A program made the position numbers and the translations under genes. From Sepiola atlantica (lineage: Eukaryota > Mollusca > Cephalopoda > Sepiida > Sepiolidae), in the NCBI GenBank assembly GCA_963556195.1, contig OY744520.1, positions 155,212,607 through 155,276,606 on the forward strand: DNA of 64,000 nt, read 5' to 3'. The notes beneath the pieces were generated by a model. It saw only the letters and a program-made list of their open reading frames with translations. It was not told the origin of the DNA and did no database searches. Of this stretch, positions 13,740 to 24,827 are shown piece by piece; the stretch's first letter is position 1; each line of letters begins with the position of its first letter.

Positions 13740-15230
13740 CGGGCAACAATCATGAGGGAGGACGTAAATGAATATCAGAAATAATAAAGGTCTAAAGATC
13801 AAAGATTGTAGCGAAGAGAGGGAGGAGACTGATGGAGCTATAATTGATCCAGACTTCTTGAATACTAGTACACCAGAGGAAACAGTCTAGCTATAAGGAA
13901 AGCAAGCTTCGGCAAGGCATTAGTATGGAGTTTAGAGAGAACAGGGGATAGCTCAGCAGAGTATTGCTTTATTAGTATAGCATAGATGAGATCAGGACAA
14001 CAACCATGGGAGGTGTCTAATTTTTTTATGATATAACGTACATGGGAAGGGGTAATTTTCAGATCATCGAGTGTCGCTTCTGTCCGCAATAGGGACTTCG
14101 GGAGATAGTGTTTTTAGAGCCTAAGGTGTAGTTTGAAGCGAACCGCCAGGAAAGCAGTTCAGTCTTCTCGGTGGCCGTGTAAGCGACATCAGTGTTATTG
14201 GATTGTTAAGCAATAGTTAATTGCTCATTAATTACCACACTATTTTAAATGTTCCACAAATCGCGCGTTCCTAGTTTCTTCGACTTAATGCGTTTTTTTT
14301 CATATTGGTATGTATACCTTGTCTTGTCTGCCGTTATTTCACTCTTACAATGATTTCTAGCTTCTATAAAATGTAGCATATTTGTATTTGATTCAATGCT
14401 TGCTTTGACCCATACAGTTGCCACATTTGCGCACTGTTTCGCAGACAGAAACAATATTTTTCTCCATTGGGCATCTCTGATGTGATCTTTAATGGATTCC
14501 TAATAAGCCTTTTTGTAGTATCTTATCATTTTTAGCAACGACTCTTTAGCTTTGAGTCGAATGTTAGTGGTGTTATCTACTAATATCACAATTTGATCGG
14601 CATTCATCAGTGAGATATTATTGTTCGTCAAACAAGTTCCGGGCCGTATCGTCTGTAATAGACAAAGAAGTGAGGGTTGACGATCATCACAAGCTTGGAG
14701 CCGGGGCAGGAAAGTTACAGTCTGTGAAAAGGAATGCAATATAGGGAATTATACTTGCTGCGACTAGATGCGTCAGTATAGCTTAAGAAACCAATCCAAA
14801 CACTGTGTTGAACATTAGAATAACTAAATACATGTATAGGGGGCTTGTATCTAAGGAGATTTCTGCATCTATACTGTCAGAGACATGGTCAGGCAGAGGT
14901 CAGTCTTAGATCAAAGGAGAACGGTAACAGAAATATAAGTAACTAACGCAGTGTTCGAAGTTATTCTTAAGCACATGAAAGTCTGATGATTAGAATTTTG
15001 TTTATGCTTTCTACTTAGTGTTACGAATACATACTCCAAGTCCGTGCATATGTCTGAGCGATTACGGCAGAGTGGGAAGTGCCCAGTCATGTCAAAGCGA
15101 TTAGAGCGATTTCTGGGCGTAAACTCGTTTCACTTAGTGCTAAGATATTGTCGGAGTTTACTATGATAACTGATTCTGCAATGTCTAAATCAGTTCTAAA
15201 CCTTGGATATTTGTAAATGCGAGCTTCAGG
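13740..15230 (-). mobile_element. degraded LINE fragment: APE endonuclease, linker and start of reverse transcriptase
   Basis: Read on the minus strand from high to low coordinates. About 15220-15110 gives 'NSDNILALSETSL', the N-terminal APE-endonuclease signature of Jockey/CR1-type LINEs (normally ...LALSET...). About 14950-14880 gives 'CYRSPLI' and 'HVSDSID'; about 14700-14630 gives 'DDRQPSLLCLL', the end of the endonuclease (normally DHQPSLLDLF). 14454-14245 matches the linker ('FIEARNHCKSEI'). 14089-13870 gives 'IKKLDTSHGCCPDLI' followed by 'SAELSPVLSKL', the first RT motif (normally LDxSKAxGPDGI...). Several frameshifts and stops occur and the RT catalytic region is absent. It is a dead copy missing its 3' half. 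The clade call is tentative. Confidence 0.72.
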
Positions 15231-16409
15231 TGAGAGGGCCAATTTGAGTTTTTTTAGGTTGGTGTCGGTTTGATTGAATTTTTAGTTTTGGGTGTCATTT
15301 CATTTAATTGTTTCGGTGTCAAGGAAGAGTGGGTTGGGCTAAGTGGGTGTCTGTTTGATGCCAGCATGCACACACAAGTAGTCTAAATATATATAAGGTT
15401 GTGACCTCGGAAAAGCCCCAGAGATATATGCAGGGTCCTTTGCTATACGTGACATAGCACTACATTTATCTCGATATTATACAACTGATAATAGAGCAGC
15501 CGCTCTTACCGCTACCTAAAAGCTAGGGCTCATGTAATGCCAGTCGGAAACAGCAGTTAGACAAGCTGTCAAACCAGCATTTTCAACCTGTCAGACAAGA
15601 AAGGCCCAGATAAATCGTATAGAAATAAGTGCCAAGCAAGCGTCCCCAATAGCCCAGTTTTAGAGAAAGGAAGATAGAGAGACGGTGTTCATTGTCCTAG
15701 TCAAGAAACAAGGATAATCACTGGGTGCTTCTGGTGATGCACTGTGATGGTTCCTCTTCAGGCTATGACTCGTGAACCAAAACTAACATTTTAAGAGTTT
15801 GAAGTAATTCTTCAACACAAATGTTAAACTGTTATCGTGTTATACGATTTAAACATAATTTGAAAGTTCATTGTTAAAATGTTTGCCAACGATGAACATA
15901 ACATTTTCTCTATAAAAGGTTTTCTTTGTCGATAGTGTGTCACGGTTTACTTTCTAATAGAATTTTCGCAGATACGCACGTCTCAGTTTTAAATGAGTTC
16001 GCACCTTTTTATAATAGTCCCCGTTCACCTGTTTGTTCGTGATCTTTAATGTTTGAATAGACATTTCGCAGCTAAACGTGTTAAAATTTTAGATGTCGCC
16101 ACGAATCTCTATAACATTCTCTGCTCCTCAACTTAATACAATTATCACAGCTAAACGGCTCTGTCTCCTGATCAATATATTCTTTTACTAAAAACACATT
16201 TCATTTCTCGGGTAAGTCTACACATCTTTATCAGGTATCTGTTGGTGTGTCTTCATTTAATTTGAATAACGAAAAGATAGTATTCGATAAGCGCATCTTA
16301 AGTATATTCCATCTTTTTTTTTACTAATCGGATTTTTAGGCAATATGTTTAAACAAGATGACAAAATGTAACAATATGACGGAATCCTGCAGAGTATTTC
16401 GCGAGATTG

Positions 16410-16410
<1 letters not shown>
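15231..16410. other. sequence upstream of the LINE fragment (minus sense), otherwise unrecognised
   Basis: 15231-15760 is less AT-rich than its surroundings and could hold the 5' part of the LINE. I could not match it to a LINE ORF1 or 5' untranslated region. 15760-16410 is ordinary AT-rich DNA. Confidence 0.35.

Positions 16411-16411
<1 letters not shown>

Positions 16412-16472
<61 letters not shown>
16412..16472. repeat. (TA)n microsatellite
   Basis: 61 bp pure TA, followed at 16500-16550 by an A-rich (TATA/A8-12) low-complexity run. Confidence 0.97.
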
Positions 16473-16477
<5 letters not shown>

Positions 16478-16696
16478 GGAAGTTTCTCAACCATTAAAAC
16501 TATATATAAAAAAAAATATATAAAAAAAAAAAATTAAAAAAAACTTATAGTCTCAAGTCTTCCAGTGGAAAATCACTCATGTAAGTCAATTTATTTTTTA
16601 CAGTTATTATATTAGTTAGTTTCTAACACTATTTTAAGGGATCATCAGTTGTTTACTATGAAAAACTGTTTCGGGAATTTATATATATATATATGC

Positions 16697-16810
16697 GTGT
16701 GAAAAATGACAAACGGAAAACAGATTAAAATGTAGGAGAAAAACAAAAACAAGAGATTTGACCGGTTTCCTCTGCATTTTAAGCTGTCTTCCGTTTATCA
16801 TTTTTCACAC
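16697..16810. repeat. imperfect inverted repeat (45-nt arms)
   Basis: Arms 16697-16741 and 16766-16810 pair with a handful of mismatches around a 24-nt loop. The outermost 'gtgtgaaaaatga' is fully matched. Each outer end sits near a (TA)n tract. It resembles a fold-back or MITE remnant. Confidence 0.8.
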
Positions 16811-16844
16811 ATTTTGTTTACCACGGCATTTCATTTTCATGTCT

Positions 16845-16847
<3 letters not shown>

Positions 16848-16930
<83 letters not shown>
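16848..16930. repeat. (TA)n microsatellite
   Basis: About 83 bp of TA with one G interruption. Confidence 0.97.
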
Positions 16931-16933
<3 letters not shown>

Positions 16934-17238
16934 CAATGAGCCGAAGTATTTTTGCTATGATATTTCTTAGGTGCAAGTCGCAATGGTAAAATATTGTTTT
17001 GGCTGAGGTTGTCTGATTTTGCAGCTGCAACGGCCGAGGAGAAACTCAAAATTCAACTTCGCTAGCTATCATTACATAATGGATGCCACCCGAGATTAGT
17101 CCTTGCAGAAACGTACTTGGGAGACAACGCAATAAGAACGTTTGGCCGGAGTTACGACCAAACCGAGTATAATGAGTAAGCTCAGCTTGGGGCGAGCTCA
17201 TGTAAGTAAGCACGCAATGGAAACCACTAGAAAGAACC

Positions 17239-17570
17239 AATGTTATTTATAAGTTTAAATGCCTTTGAGAGATTATAACTCTCATAATAATAATAAAGCA
17301 TATAGCTACATTTGTTTTACAAGCACAACCTTATCCCGTCGCCTCCTCATGCATCCTGTAAACTCTAGCTCAATTTACCAACATTTACAAAATCATAACT
17401 GCCCTCCCTCTGATTTGAGAGAAATTCTAGTTTATAACACTAACATAATCAATTTCGAAACTAATTTAAAAAAATTAAAATACTAGAAGTTATCTACGTG
17501 AAACACAACAACCTATAATTAATAACATCACATATGAAACCAGTGGTAACATTTTAAAATGCTTAACGTA
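17239..17570 (+). mobile_element. Penelope-like element fragment: GIY-YIG endonuclease domain
   Basis: 'NVIYKFKC' at 17239-17262 is the start of the GIY-YIG module of Penelope-like elements. A +1 shift leads into the frame opened at 17259, with 'CFTSTTLSRRLLMH' (normally YVGxTTTxLSRRLxxH) and 'SSIYQHLQNH', then 'ILVYNTNII'. A stop at 17484 interrupts the LQILEAL-type segment. In another frame 'QQPIINNITYETSGNILKCL' continues the usual C-terminus to about 17566. The GIY glycine-tyrosine is lost (CFTS where YVGM is expected). The RT part is absent; only the 3' end is present, as expected from 5' truncation. Two shifts and one stop show it is dead. Confidence 0.72.
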
Positions 17571-17919
17571 ACATGATTTTGCTCTGGGATGCCATCCAGC
17601 GTGGCTGAATTTACATTGTCAACGACTTCGTAGAACAATGCGATAACGTTTTCTGCGCGTTTCCCCGTTGTCTTTTCAAAAATTCTCTTCTTTCTACAGT
17701 TTTTTTGTTCATTTGCTTTTGACACCTGAGGATGATTCTACGAAGAATTAAAAACTGTCGTGAAGCCTGTAGACCTTTGGAACTTTTTTGTTTTGATGTT
17801 AATACAAAACAAAGCATCAGAAAAATTGAAAAAATAAAAAATATATAATTGAACAGAGTAATTCTGTATTTTTTAACAATGTTTGCATAAATGAGAAAGT
17901 TCTGCCTAAATAAACACAC

Positions 17920-17922
<3 letters not shown>
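17571..17922 (+). other. probable 3' region of the Penelope-like fragment
   Basis: Sequence following the GIY-YIG domain without a clear break, ending in a (TA)n tract. It contains a 'ctgaggatgattctacgaag' segment of the kind found after molluscan retroelement coding regions (remembered, not searched). Frames on the minus strand here are shadows. Confidence 0.35.
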
Positions 17923-17981
<59 letters not shown>

Positions 17982-18000
17982 TATAATTATATATATATAT
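17923..18000. repeat. (TA)n microsatellite
   Basis: About 78 bp of TA with a CA and an ATTA interruption. Confidence 0.96.
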
Positions 18001-18002
18001 AA

Positions 18003-18180
18003 AATATGAGACTAAAGTATATTTTTAGAGAATTGAACTTATAGTTAAATGATTTAAGCTCAATCTACGAGATAGAGCAATTACGAATATGAATGAATTA
18101 AGAGAGATAAAGATGTGTGTATTACAAATCTATTTCGTCTTCCATAGTTCAATGCAAGGTGTACTCGATAAAATCATGTT
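18003..18180 (+). repeat. dispersed repeat R3, copy 2
   Basis: Collinear with 5458-5600: 'gatttaagctcaat.tacgagatagagcaattac' blocks in the same order. Flanked on both sides by (TA)n as in copy 1. The fold-back tail of copy 1 is not conserved here. Confidence 0.65.

Positions 18181-18183
<3 letters not shown>

Positions 18184-18238
<55 letters not shown>
18184..18238. repeat. (TA)n microsatellite
   Basis: 55 bp of TA immediately 3' of R3 copy 2. Confidence 0.97.
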
Positions 18239-18241
<3 letters not shown>

Positions 18242-19103
18242 GTTACATCATTAAATGATCAAACGATTGTTGATATGACATAAAATCGATAAACTACATA
18301 AATGATTGTTATCTGTCACATTATTTAGGTGTTTACTCTTATCTTTGTTATTTATGGTGTGTGTTATAAAATATCATTCTTCTCTTTTAAATTTGTGCAG
18401 GTATATGGATAATATGTGCACGCGAGATGACATGTATGTGCAGTGACACTATCGATCTATGTAAACATGATTGAAACATTTATTATTATTTATATATTTT
18501 TCTTTTCTGTTTTGGTACGTTCTGAACATAAAATTTATTTTTCTTACATTTCTCAGATCTCTTTCAATGTGTTAAAATTCATTAAAATCACAGTGGATAT
18601 ATAATATTAATATTGATTACACATATTTTAATTTAAACAAATAACAGTGCTATTGCGCCAATCATCTCAAATTAGTTGACATGGGAAAGCGGTCAGATAT
18701 TATTTGATTTGACTGCAGTATAAATCAACCAATTAGAATAAGTGATATATTTGCCCTTAATTAATACATAGTAGAAAGTGGAGACTTGGACACAAAAAGA
18801 AACAGGCTATCAAAAATCACCTCGAGTATATGACGGAAGTTTATTACATGAGATGAACAATTCAAATAACTCGAAGGCGACAAAAAAGACTCCATTGTTA
18901 TTGACTAAGATTCCACTCCTTTCCTTTGGATACTTATCTTAATGCCCAGCTTATAATGCTGAATGATTAGCAATAATGAATCAAGTACCATTCTTAGTCT
19001 TTCTTATTACTCGAATCATAACCGAACATCCATACCATTATTGCCAAACGACACGATAATTACTTCACGTGAACTTGAATTGCAGTTAATTCTCGTGGTG
19101 ATA

Positions 19104-19105
<2 letters not shown>
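18239..19105. other. AT-rich stretch, nothing recognised
   Basis: No gene, RNA or repeat that I can support. Confidence 0.5.

Positions 19106-19179
<74 letters not shown>
19106..19179. repeat. (TA)n microsatellite
   Basis: 74 bp of pure TA. Confidence 0.97.
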
Positions 19180-19185
<6 letters not shown>

Positions 19186-19282
19186 CATGTATCCACATAA
19201 AATATTATAAGGAGATATAATTTGTTATGTATCAGTTTTCAGTATTTACTTCAACAGTGCTCGATACGTAAGTAGAGCTAGG

Positions 19283-19443
19283 TAGTAAGCAATGAAAATA
19301 TATATGGCAATCAAGCTACACAGAGGCTCCCGTGTTCCATCCCCGGGGGGGAATAGTCAGGCTAATTTAGCCTGACGATTCCCCGCGGGGATGAAACACG
19401 AGAGCCACTGTGTAGCTTGATTGCCATATATATTTTCATTGCT

Positions 19444-19448
<5 letters not shown>
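19283..19448. repeat. 166-bp fold-back hairpin with GC-rich tip
   Basis: Almost the whole interval is one inverted repeat: arms 19283-19365 and 19367-19448 match with about six differences (one indel in the 'ccccggggggg' / 'ccccgcgggg' block). The centre is 'caggctaatttagcctg'. The outer 41 bp of each arm, from 'tagtaagcaatgaaaat' inwards, are identical. The right end abuts a (TA)n tract, as with TA-targeting MITEs. No coding capacity. Transcribed on either strand it would give a near-perfect stem. Confidence 0.92.

Positions 19449-19493
<45 letters not shown>
19447..19493. repeat. (TA)n microsatellite
   Basis: 47 bp of TA that abuts the fold-back hairpin. Confidence 0.96.
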
Positions 19494-19496
<3 letters not shown>

Positions 19497-19928
19497 ATTT
19501 AAAAAAATTGTTTTTTTTAAACAGTTGTAAAATGTCTGTCTAGTATATCTATTCTATCTTTTTAATTGAGATTACGCCAACTTCAAATATAAAAAAATAT
19601 GTGACAATAAGCATGCATTCCGCCAAGGTTTTCGCACCACACCTCATACTCCCCTCTAAAATCTATCTTTCGTAGCCGTATCTATGTGATCAATTCGAAA
19701 ATAATATTTCACTTGCTGTCTACAGTATATCTCAGATATTATAACCGCTGTAAAATTTAACATGGTCTTTGATATCACAATTAAAAATATAAACTAATAC
19801 TTTGTTAGTATGTATGAATTCTAGAGCTACAAAAACACGAAAATACATTTTATCAGACCTCACATCGATTTCAGTAAAAAAAACAACAATTTCTTAATTC
19901 ATATATTTATTAATAAAGTTCTCGTTCT

Positions 19929-19930
<2 letters not shown>
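19494..19930. other. AT-rich stretch, nothing recognised
   Basis: No supported feature between two TA tracts. Confidence 0.45.

Positions 19931-19972
<42 letters not shown>
19930..19972. repeat. (TA)n microsatellite
   Basis: 43 bp of TA. Confidence 0.96.
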
Positions 19973-19978
<6 letters not shown>

Positions 19979-20085
19979 TACATTAATTACGAAAAATACA
20001 AATAAAGGGAGCATAAAGTTAAATGCAACTAAGAAAGTATTTCTGGAAACTCCGATGTGTTACATCTAATAAGTACATAAACACT

Positions 20086-20178
<93 letters not shown>

Positions 20179-20221
20179 CATATACATATATATATATGTA
20201 TACATATATATATATATATAT
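20086..20221. repeat. (CA)n-(TA)n compound microsatellite
   Basis: About 27 bp of CA followed by about 110 bp of TA with TG/CA interruptions. It borders the 3' end of repeat R2 copy 1. Confidence 0.97.
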
Positions 20222-20359
20222 TGATCTAAATGAAATTGAAACCATAGGTAAATGACAAAAAATGGTGTATATTCCTTATATTTCAGCAAATTTCGATAAT
20301 ATTAAGATGGTCACCGGGGCCACAACCTCTCCACTGAAAACTGTTTTCTTTGTAATTCA

Positions 20360-20395
<36 letters not shown>

Positions 20396-20725
20396 GTCCG
20401 TAAATGCCTGTCGTAAAAACGAAGACATACTAGGAAGTTTACTTTCAATATAATTGTATTCACATGCACAACTAGCATGTGAACATAATTGAAGTCTTTT
20501 TACGTCTCTGGCTGCCCCTTAAAGAAGCTAACAACAATTTTCAAACATGTTACATAATCAAATTAATCTATTTATTAGCGTTAGTTTTAAAGTATTAACA
20601 TATATCTGAATAGCTCGGTGAGTAAGACATCTAGCTGCGAGCATGAATGCTGCTGTTAAAGTAAACTCTCCCTACCATGATGCTGCAAATGATGCCATCC
20701 CACACTCAAACATCGGCAACACCGA

Positions 20726-20726
<1 letters not shown>
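20222..20726 (-). repeat. dispersed repeat R2, copy 1, with internal (TA)n
   Basis: The reverse complement of this interval is collinear with 32790-33365. Matched landmarks in order (copy 2 sense): 'ggtgttgcc', 'gagagtttactttaacagca', 'aactaacgctaataaatag', 'tgtaacatgtt', 'attatattgaaagt/...', 'tttcagtggag.ggttgtg', and a 'ctatggttt.aatttcat' end. Both copies have a (TA)n tract at the same internal position (20364-20393 here). On the plus strand, 20608-20660 ('tagctcggtgagtaagaca') looks like a tRNA-type A box, so R2 may contain a SINE head. No open frame is shared. Confidence 0.75.
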
Positions 20727-20770
<44 letters not shown>

Positions 20771-20791
20771 AAAAAATATATATATATATAA
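20727..20791. repeat. (TA)n microsatellite
   Basis: TA tract with an A-rich interruption, directly adjoining R2 copy 1. Confidence 0.95.
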
Positions 20792-21571
20792 TAAAAAATG
20801 TATTTCTGAAGGAGAAAAAATTATAATTCGTGAAGTTACGTCGACGAATTCTTTCCTTTCTCGAGATATAATAGATACTACGAGGAAGATTAGCTGTGTG
20901 ACGAGGAGTTTATTGTAGGGCAGAGGTTGCACAAGCTGCAACGCAACTTTCTAATACGACATTGCTTAAGTCTCGCGAAAAGAGAGAATTATGGACCATC
21001 GGAAGTATTACGATGTAAGCGGACAGAACGACGACTGTTATTCTAGGCTTTTTTTCTCCTTGTATTATTATTCTACAACGGCTAAGAGTTTAGTTTATCA
21101 AAGTATTTTACTTATAATAACCTTAAAATAATTATTTTTCCTCTAGGCATTTTTTAAGGCTGCTTCCACTCCCAAACTTACGGCAATTAGTATTTCTGAA
21201 AACCTCACCGATCTATATACAGACAAGCTACACTACCGCTTATTTTTTATATGAGGTGATCCGGCGTGTCACTGAAATTAATTCGACACAAAAATGATAC
21301 GTGAGATTTTTAGATGCTGATGATGAATACAATCTAAAAGATATTCTTATAATTTATATATTCTTAAGAACATTATTCTTATGTAATATCACCACCACCT
21401 AAGATAACAGCTACTACATTTGCGTTCTAACTCTATAAAAGCTAATGTCAAAGTGTAGCATCTGTTCGTATTCAAGTGTTGATGATCGATTCGTCACTGT
21501 TCCTTGCCTTTTTTAGTTTCCTCCTTGTTTTATCTTTTCTTTCTTTCTCTCAGACACACCCTCCTTTTCTC

Positions 21572-21574
<3 letters not shown>
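20792..21574. other. non-coding stretch, nothing recognised
   Basis: No supported gene. Ends in a pyrimidine-rich run (21500-21574) leading into (TA)n. Confidence 0.45.
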
Positions 21575-21622
<48 letters not shown>

Positions 21623-21625
<3 letters not shown>

Positions 21626-22050
21626 CGTGCCGCAAAAGTCGCGCATTGGTTTGTTTAGGTGATAGAAACTAGGATTTTCTGATAAATCATACATTTACTT
21701 GGTAATTCTGTTGCAGTAGTTTATAAAAATAATATCCTATCGGCCTCACAAAGACGGGCTCTAGTTAGGACATTTTCCATTACGCTCCTTAGAATAACTT
21801 GCTCTAGTTCTTGGATTTCATGTCTGATATAGTTTTTAAGCTCTTGAATCGTTGTAGGCCTGTTCACATATACCCTTTCTTTAAGATAACCCCAAAGGAA
21901 AAAGTCAGGGGCTGTTAAATCCGGTAAACGTGAAGAGCAGTAAAAATCAGAAAAGCTGCCAATTAAGCGCTCGCCAAACAATCCCGCAAAAGTCACGCAT
22001 TAGTTTTAATCAGTTGTTACTGATTCAAACTAATGCGTGACTTTTGCGCC

Positions 22051-22056
<6 letters not shown>
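21623..22056 (-). mobile_element. internally deleted Tc1/mariner-superfamily element
   Basis: 434 bp bounded by inverted repeats of about 31 bp that agree at 26 positions; the shared core is 'gcaaaagtc.cgcatt.gtt'. Each end is followed by TA, the target of this superfamily, here within (TA)n. A third copy of the terminal sequence lies inverted just inside the right end (about 21980-22010), so 21980-22056 folds into a hairpin. The interior encodes the C-terminal piece of a transposase on the minus strand. The rest of the gene is deleted, so it cannot move by itself. Confidence 0.85.
21721..21996 (-). pseudogene. C-terminal fragment of DDE-type transposase
   Basis: 91 codons. 'LPDLTAPDFFLWGYLKERVY' followed by 'RPTTIQELKNYIRHEI' is the hallmark C-terminal part of invertebrate DDE_3/mariner-like transposases (normally RSPDLTPxDFFLWGxLKxxVY). 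The aspartate in 'TAPDFF' is the third acidic catalytic position in that motif. Complete proteins are roughly 350 residues, so the N-terminal DNA-binding region and the first two catalytic acids are missing. The apparent start codon lies within the duplicated terminal repeat and is not a natural start. Confidence 0.85.
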
Positions 22057-22116
<60 letters not shown>

Positions 22117-22121
<5 letters not shown>

Positions 22122-23190
22122 TTACCTGCTCTCCTCATGCGGGTTCGATGTGACATAATTTCAACTATAAATGTTGTTTGATCATTACTGAACCATCGCG
22201 ATTGGTCATGGCAACTCGGCGTCCCGTAACAGCTTCAATTAGCTTGAAAGAGCTTATTACACCTGTTCTGTTTCGTTTACGTAACCCTCTTAAAGGTGGC
22301 ATATCTTTCTTTATACATGCTATTTTGAATTTGATAATTTAATATATCAATCTGTGGGTCCGGTATCGGCATACCAAATACACTCAAATATTATTGACCG
22401 GATATGCAGAGTGCAAATCGTATCGGATCAAGTTTTCTCAGTAACCTAAATTGTGTTGCATACGAGTTCTCCGTATCTGATAAAGTATAACTCGAACCTG
22501 GTATTATTAAAATACACTTATTTCGATTGATCGAAACTTAATAGTTATTCGTCTTTAGTGTGTACAGATCCATTCCGCCAAAACATCGTTTCATACACCC
22601 GTTTTCCTCGTGCACACCATGGCCTCAGTTTCGCATGCTTTCTTAAAAGTAAACTCTAATACCAATGCATTGAGTATAAATTAGTATTTTTGTCTAAGGT
22701 ATAGGTAAACTATCAACATGTATAAGTAATCTTAAGAACGCCCCGATGAAATAAGTGTGTTAGTATTCTATAATCCAATATGGTCAATACGTCGTAAAAC
22801 GGATCTTTTTTTAGTAATGCATACCTTTTTACAATCAGTCCGACAGTAGTTTTGGTGCTGTCGGACTGTGGTATGGTTATGTTCCATCTTAGGAGTCCCA
22901 CGCTCACGGACTTCATTCATAACTAATCGCCTGAGTCACCCCTACCAGGGTAAACCGAACGGGGCTTCTATGGAATTTTCAGAAGACATAGAGTAATTCC
23001 CCTAGTGCGATAGCTTTTGAAAACCGTACCTGCAAAGAAGCTAAATATATATTAACTATTATTGTTGGGCAAATTCTAAAACAAAATTACCTTATATATA
23101 AGGGTAAATAGCAGTTTATGTTTAATTAATTGTATACAATGATTCGACTGCATTAAGAATTGTCTATCGGCATCATTAAATAGAAAACGG
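22117..23190. other. non-coding stretch, nothing recognised
   Basis: No gene, RNA or repeat that I could support. A 67-codon frame on the minus strand at 22713-22916 has no recognisable motif. Confidence 0.45.
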
Positions 23191-23519
23191 GTTGATTCGC
23201 CGTAAAACAGACACATCCAACTATTTATGTATATTAACACCACAGTTAAGCATATTCGGTCACCGTTTTCAACTTTTATCAAGGCATTATCTTCTGTCTT
23301 ATTTTGCCTTTATTATGTGCGTTTGTTCTTTTCAAATTGTTGTAGTCTTGGTGTTTACGCCCTTTTCATATGTGTATATGTCTTCTTCTTTTCCAGGTCT
23401 TTTTCATCTATTAACATTGGTAAACTTCATACCTCACCGCTATCGGTCTTCACTATCAAAACACCTTACTCTCATTCTCACTCTATTTGTTTCTAATAAC
23501 CCTCTCTATCTCCTTATAT

Positions 23520-23580
<61 letters not shown>

Positions 23581-24000
23581 CGTCTCAATCTATTTCCCCA
23601 TCATCATATCTCTTTAGATTTCCGCTCGACTTTTTCGCTCTTTCTCTCTCTCTATTTACGTTATTTCTTCTATCTCACTCTCTATTTACTCCAATCATCT
23701 ATTTCACTATTTCTCTTATCCTCTCTATATTACCTATCATCGTCTCAGCTAATCTTTCATTCTTAATTTTTTTTAGTCCTAATCTTCCGATCAGTATCAA
23801 TCCGTTCCTATTATCATACTCCTACATCGCTTTTTCTCCGGCTTTTCCTTCGTTATCCATTAACCAATCTATGTTAGTCCATGCTTACCTTTCCGTTCCG
23901 AAAGTAAATACCTTTATGCCACTCTCCATTTCCTTTGTCTCTCTCTCTTTCTTCTCATTGATTTTCGTTTCCCGCCTTGGACATACTTTACTTAGGTCAA
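23190..24000. other. pyrimidine-rich low-complexity segment
   Basis: Plus strand is dominated by C/T ('ctttctctctctctattta' and similar) for about 800 bp, with a (TA)n tract in the middle. The longest frame here (186 codons, 23487-24047) is a Leu/Ser/Phe/Ile-rich translation of this bias plus the (TA)n tract and shows no domain. I reject it as a gene. Confidence 0.6.
23528..23578. repeat. (TA)n microsatellite
   Basis: About 51 bp of TA inside pyrimidine-rich DNA. Confidence 0.96.
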
Positions 24001-24820
24001 TAATACACCAGCTTCCAGGAAAGAGGCAATTAGATTCATCTTATTGATAAAAACCCGAATCCAAAACGAAATGTAGGCTTCCGTTGTGATTGGATCAGGA
24101 TCCTTTGAGCTTTGCGAACTCTTTAAAACTCTAGTCTATGGAATCATTTCAAAAGAAGCGATGTTCATATTGCCAATTCGACCATCAGAGGTTTCTAACC
24201 TTTTCACTCTATACAGCGACACGCAACCAATAAGTTCGTCTCGGTATCTTGTTTATACATTGGCTTGTTTAGACGCTCTATGTTAACGTGAAAACACTCT
24301 TTCAAATGATATACATTCAAAAATCAAATCTCTTGTATCGTGACCACGAATGATCGGACATGTTTGGTCTGCAAGACTAATGTACATAGAACATTGTAAA
24401 TACACATATATTGATATGAATAAAGCCAAGTCGGGTATGATTTTGTGTATGAATTGAATGTATGTTTTGTGATAGCCAAACAAATTATAAATATACCTAC
24501 CTGTGTTATACTGTAGAAAATATTAAATTAGGTAAGCTTTTCTGATTATGCAATAACTTTTGACCCGTATTCTTTAGAATAAAGTATACTCGCTAATAAA
24601 AGAACATAAAACTGCATGACACGTTATTGCTTTTCCACTCTTGAATTAAAAACTTGAAAAACAAACCCAAATTATTTTTATATTCGAAAGAGAAATAAAG
24701 CTATGAGAAAATAAGATTAAAGATTACATAAGATGTATATAATATCATTAAATAAATATAAACTTTTTAAAAATAATTGCAAGATTTTGTTTCGCAAGAT
24801 TTTACATTAGGATTTATAAT
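24001..24820. other. AT-rich stretch, nothing recognised
   Basis: No supported feature. Confidence 0.45.
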
Positions 24821-24827
24821 TTGGAAA

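Larger units (their letters stand above)
21575..22116. repeat. (TA)n tract split by a transposon
   Basis: TA runs at 21575-21622 and 22057-22116 flank the Tc1/mariner-type element described next. Together they look like one original tract of about 110 bp. Confidence 0.9.

Noticed and set aside
23192..23617. 141-codon frame
   Set aside because: Runs through a (TA)n tract and pyrimidine-rich DNA; no motif.
23487..24047. 186-codon frame, the second longest in the window
   Set aside because: Composed of (TA)n plus pyrimidine-rich low-complexity DNA; Leu/Ser/Phe-rich with no domain.
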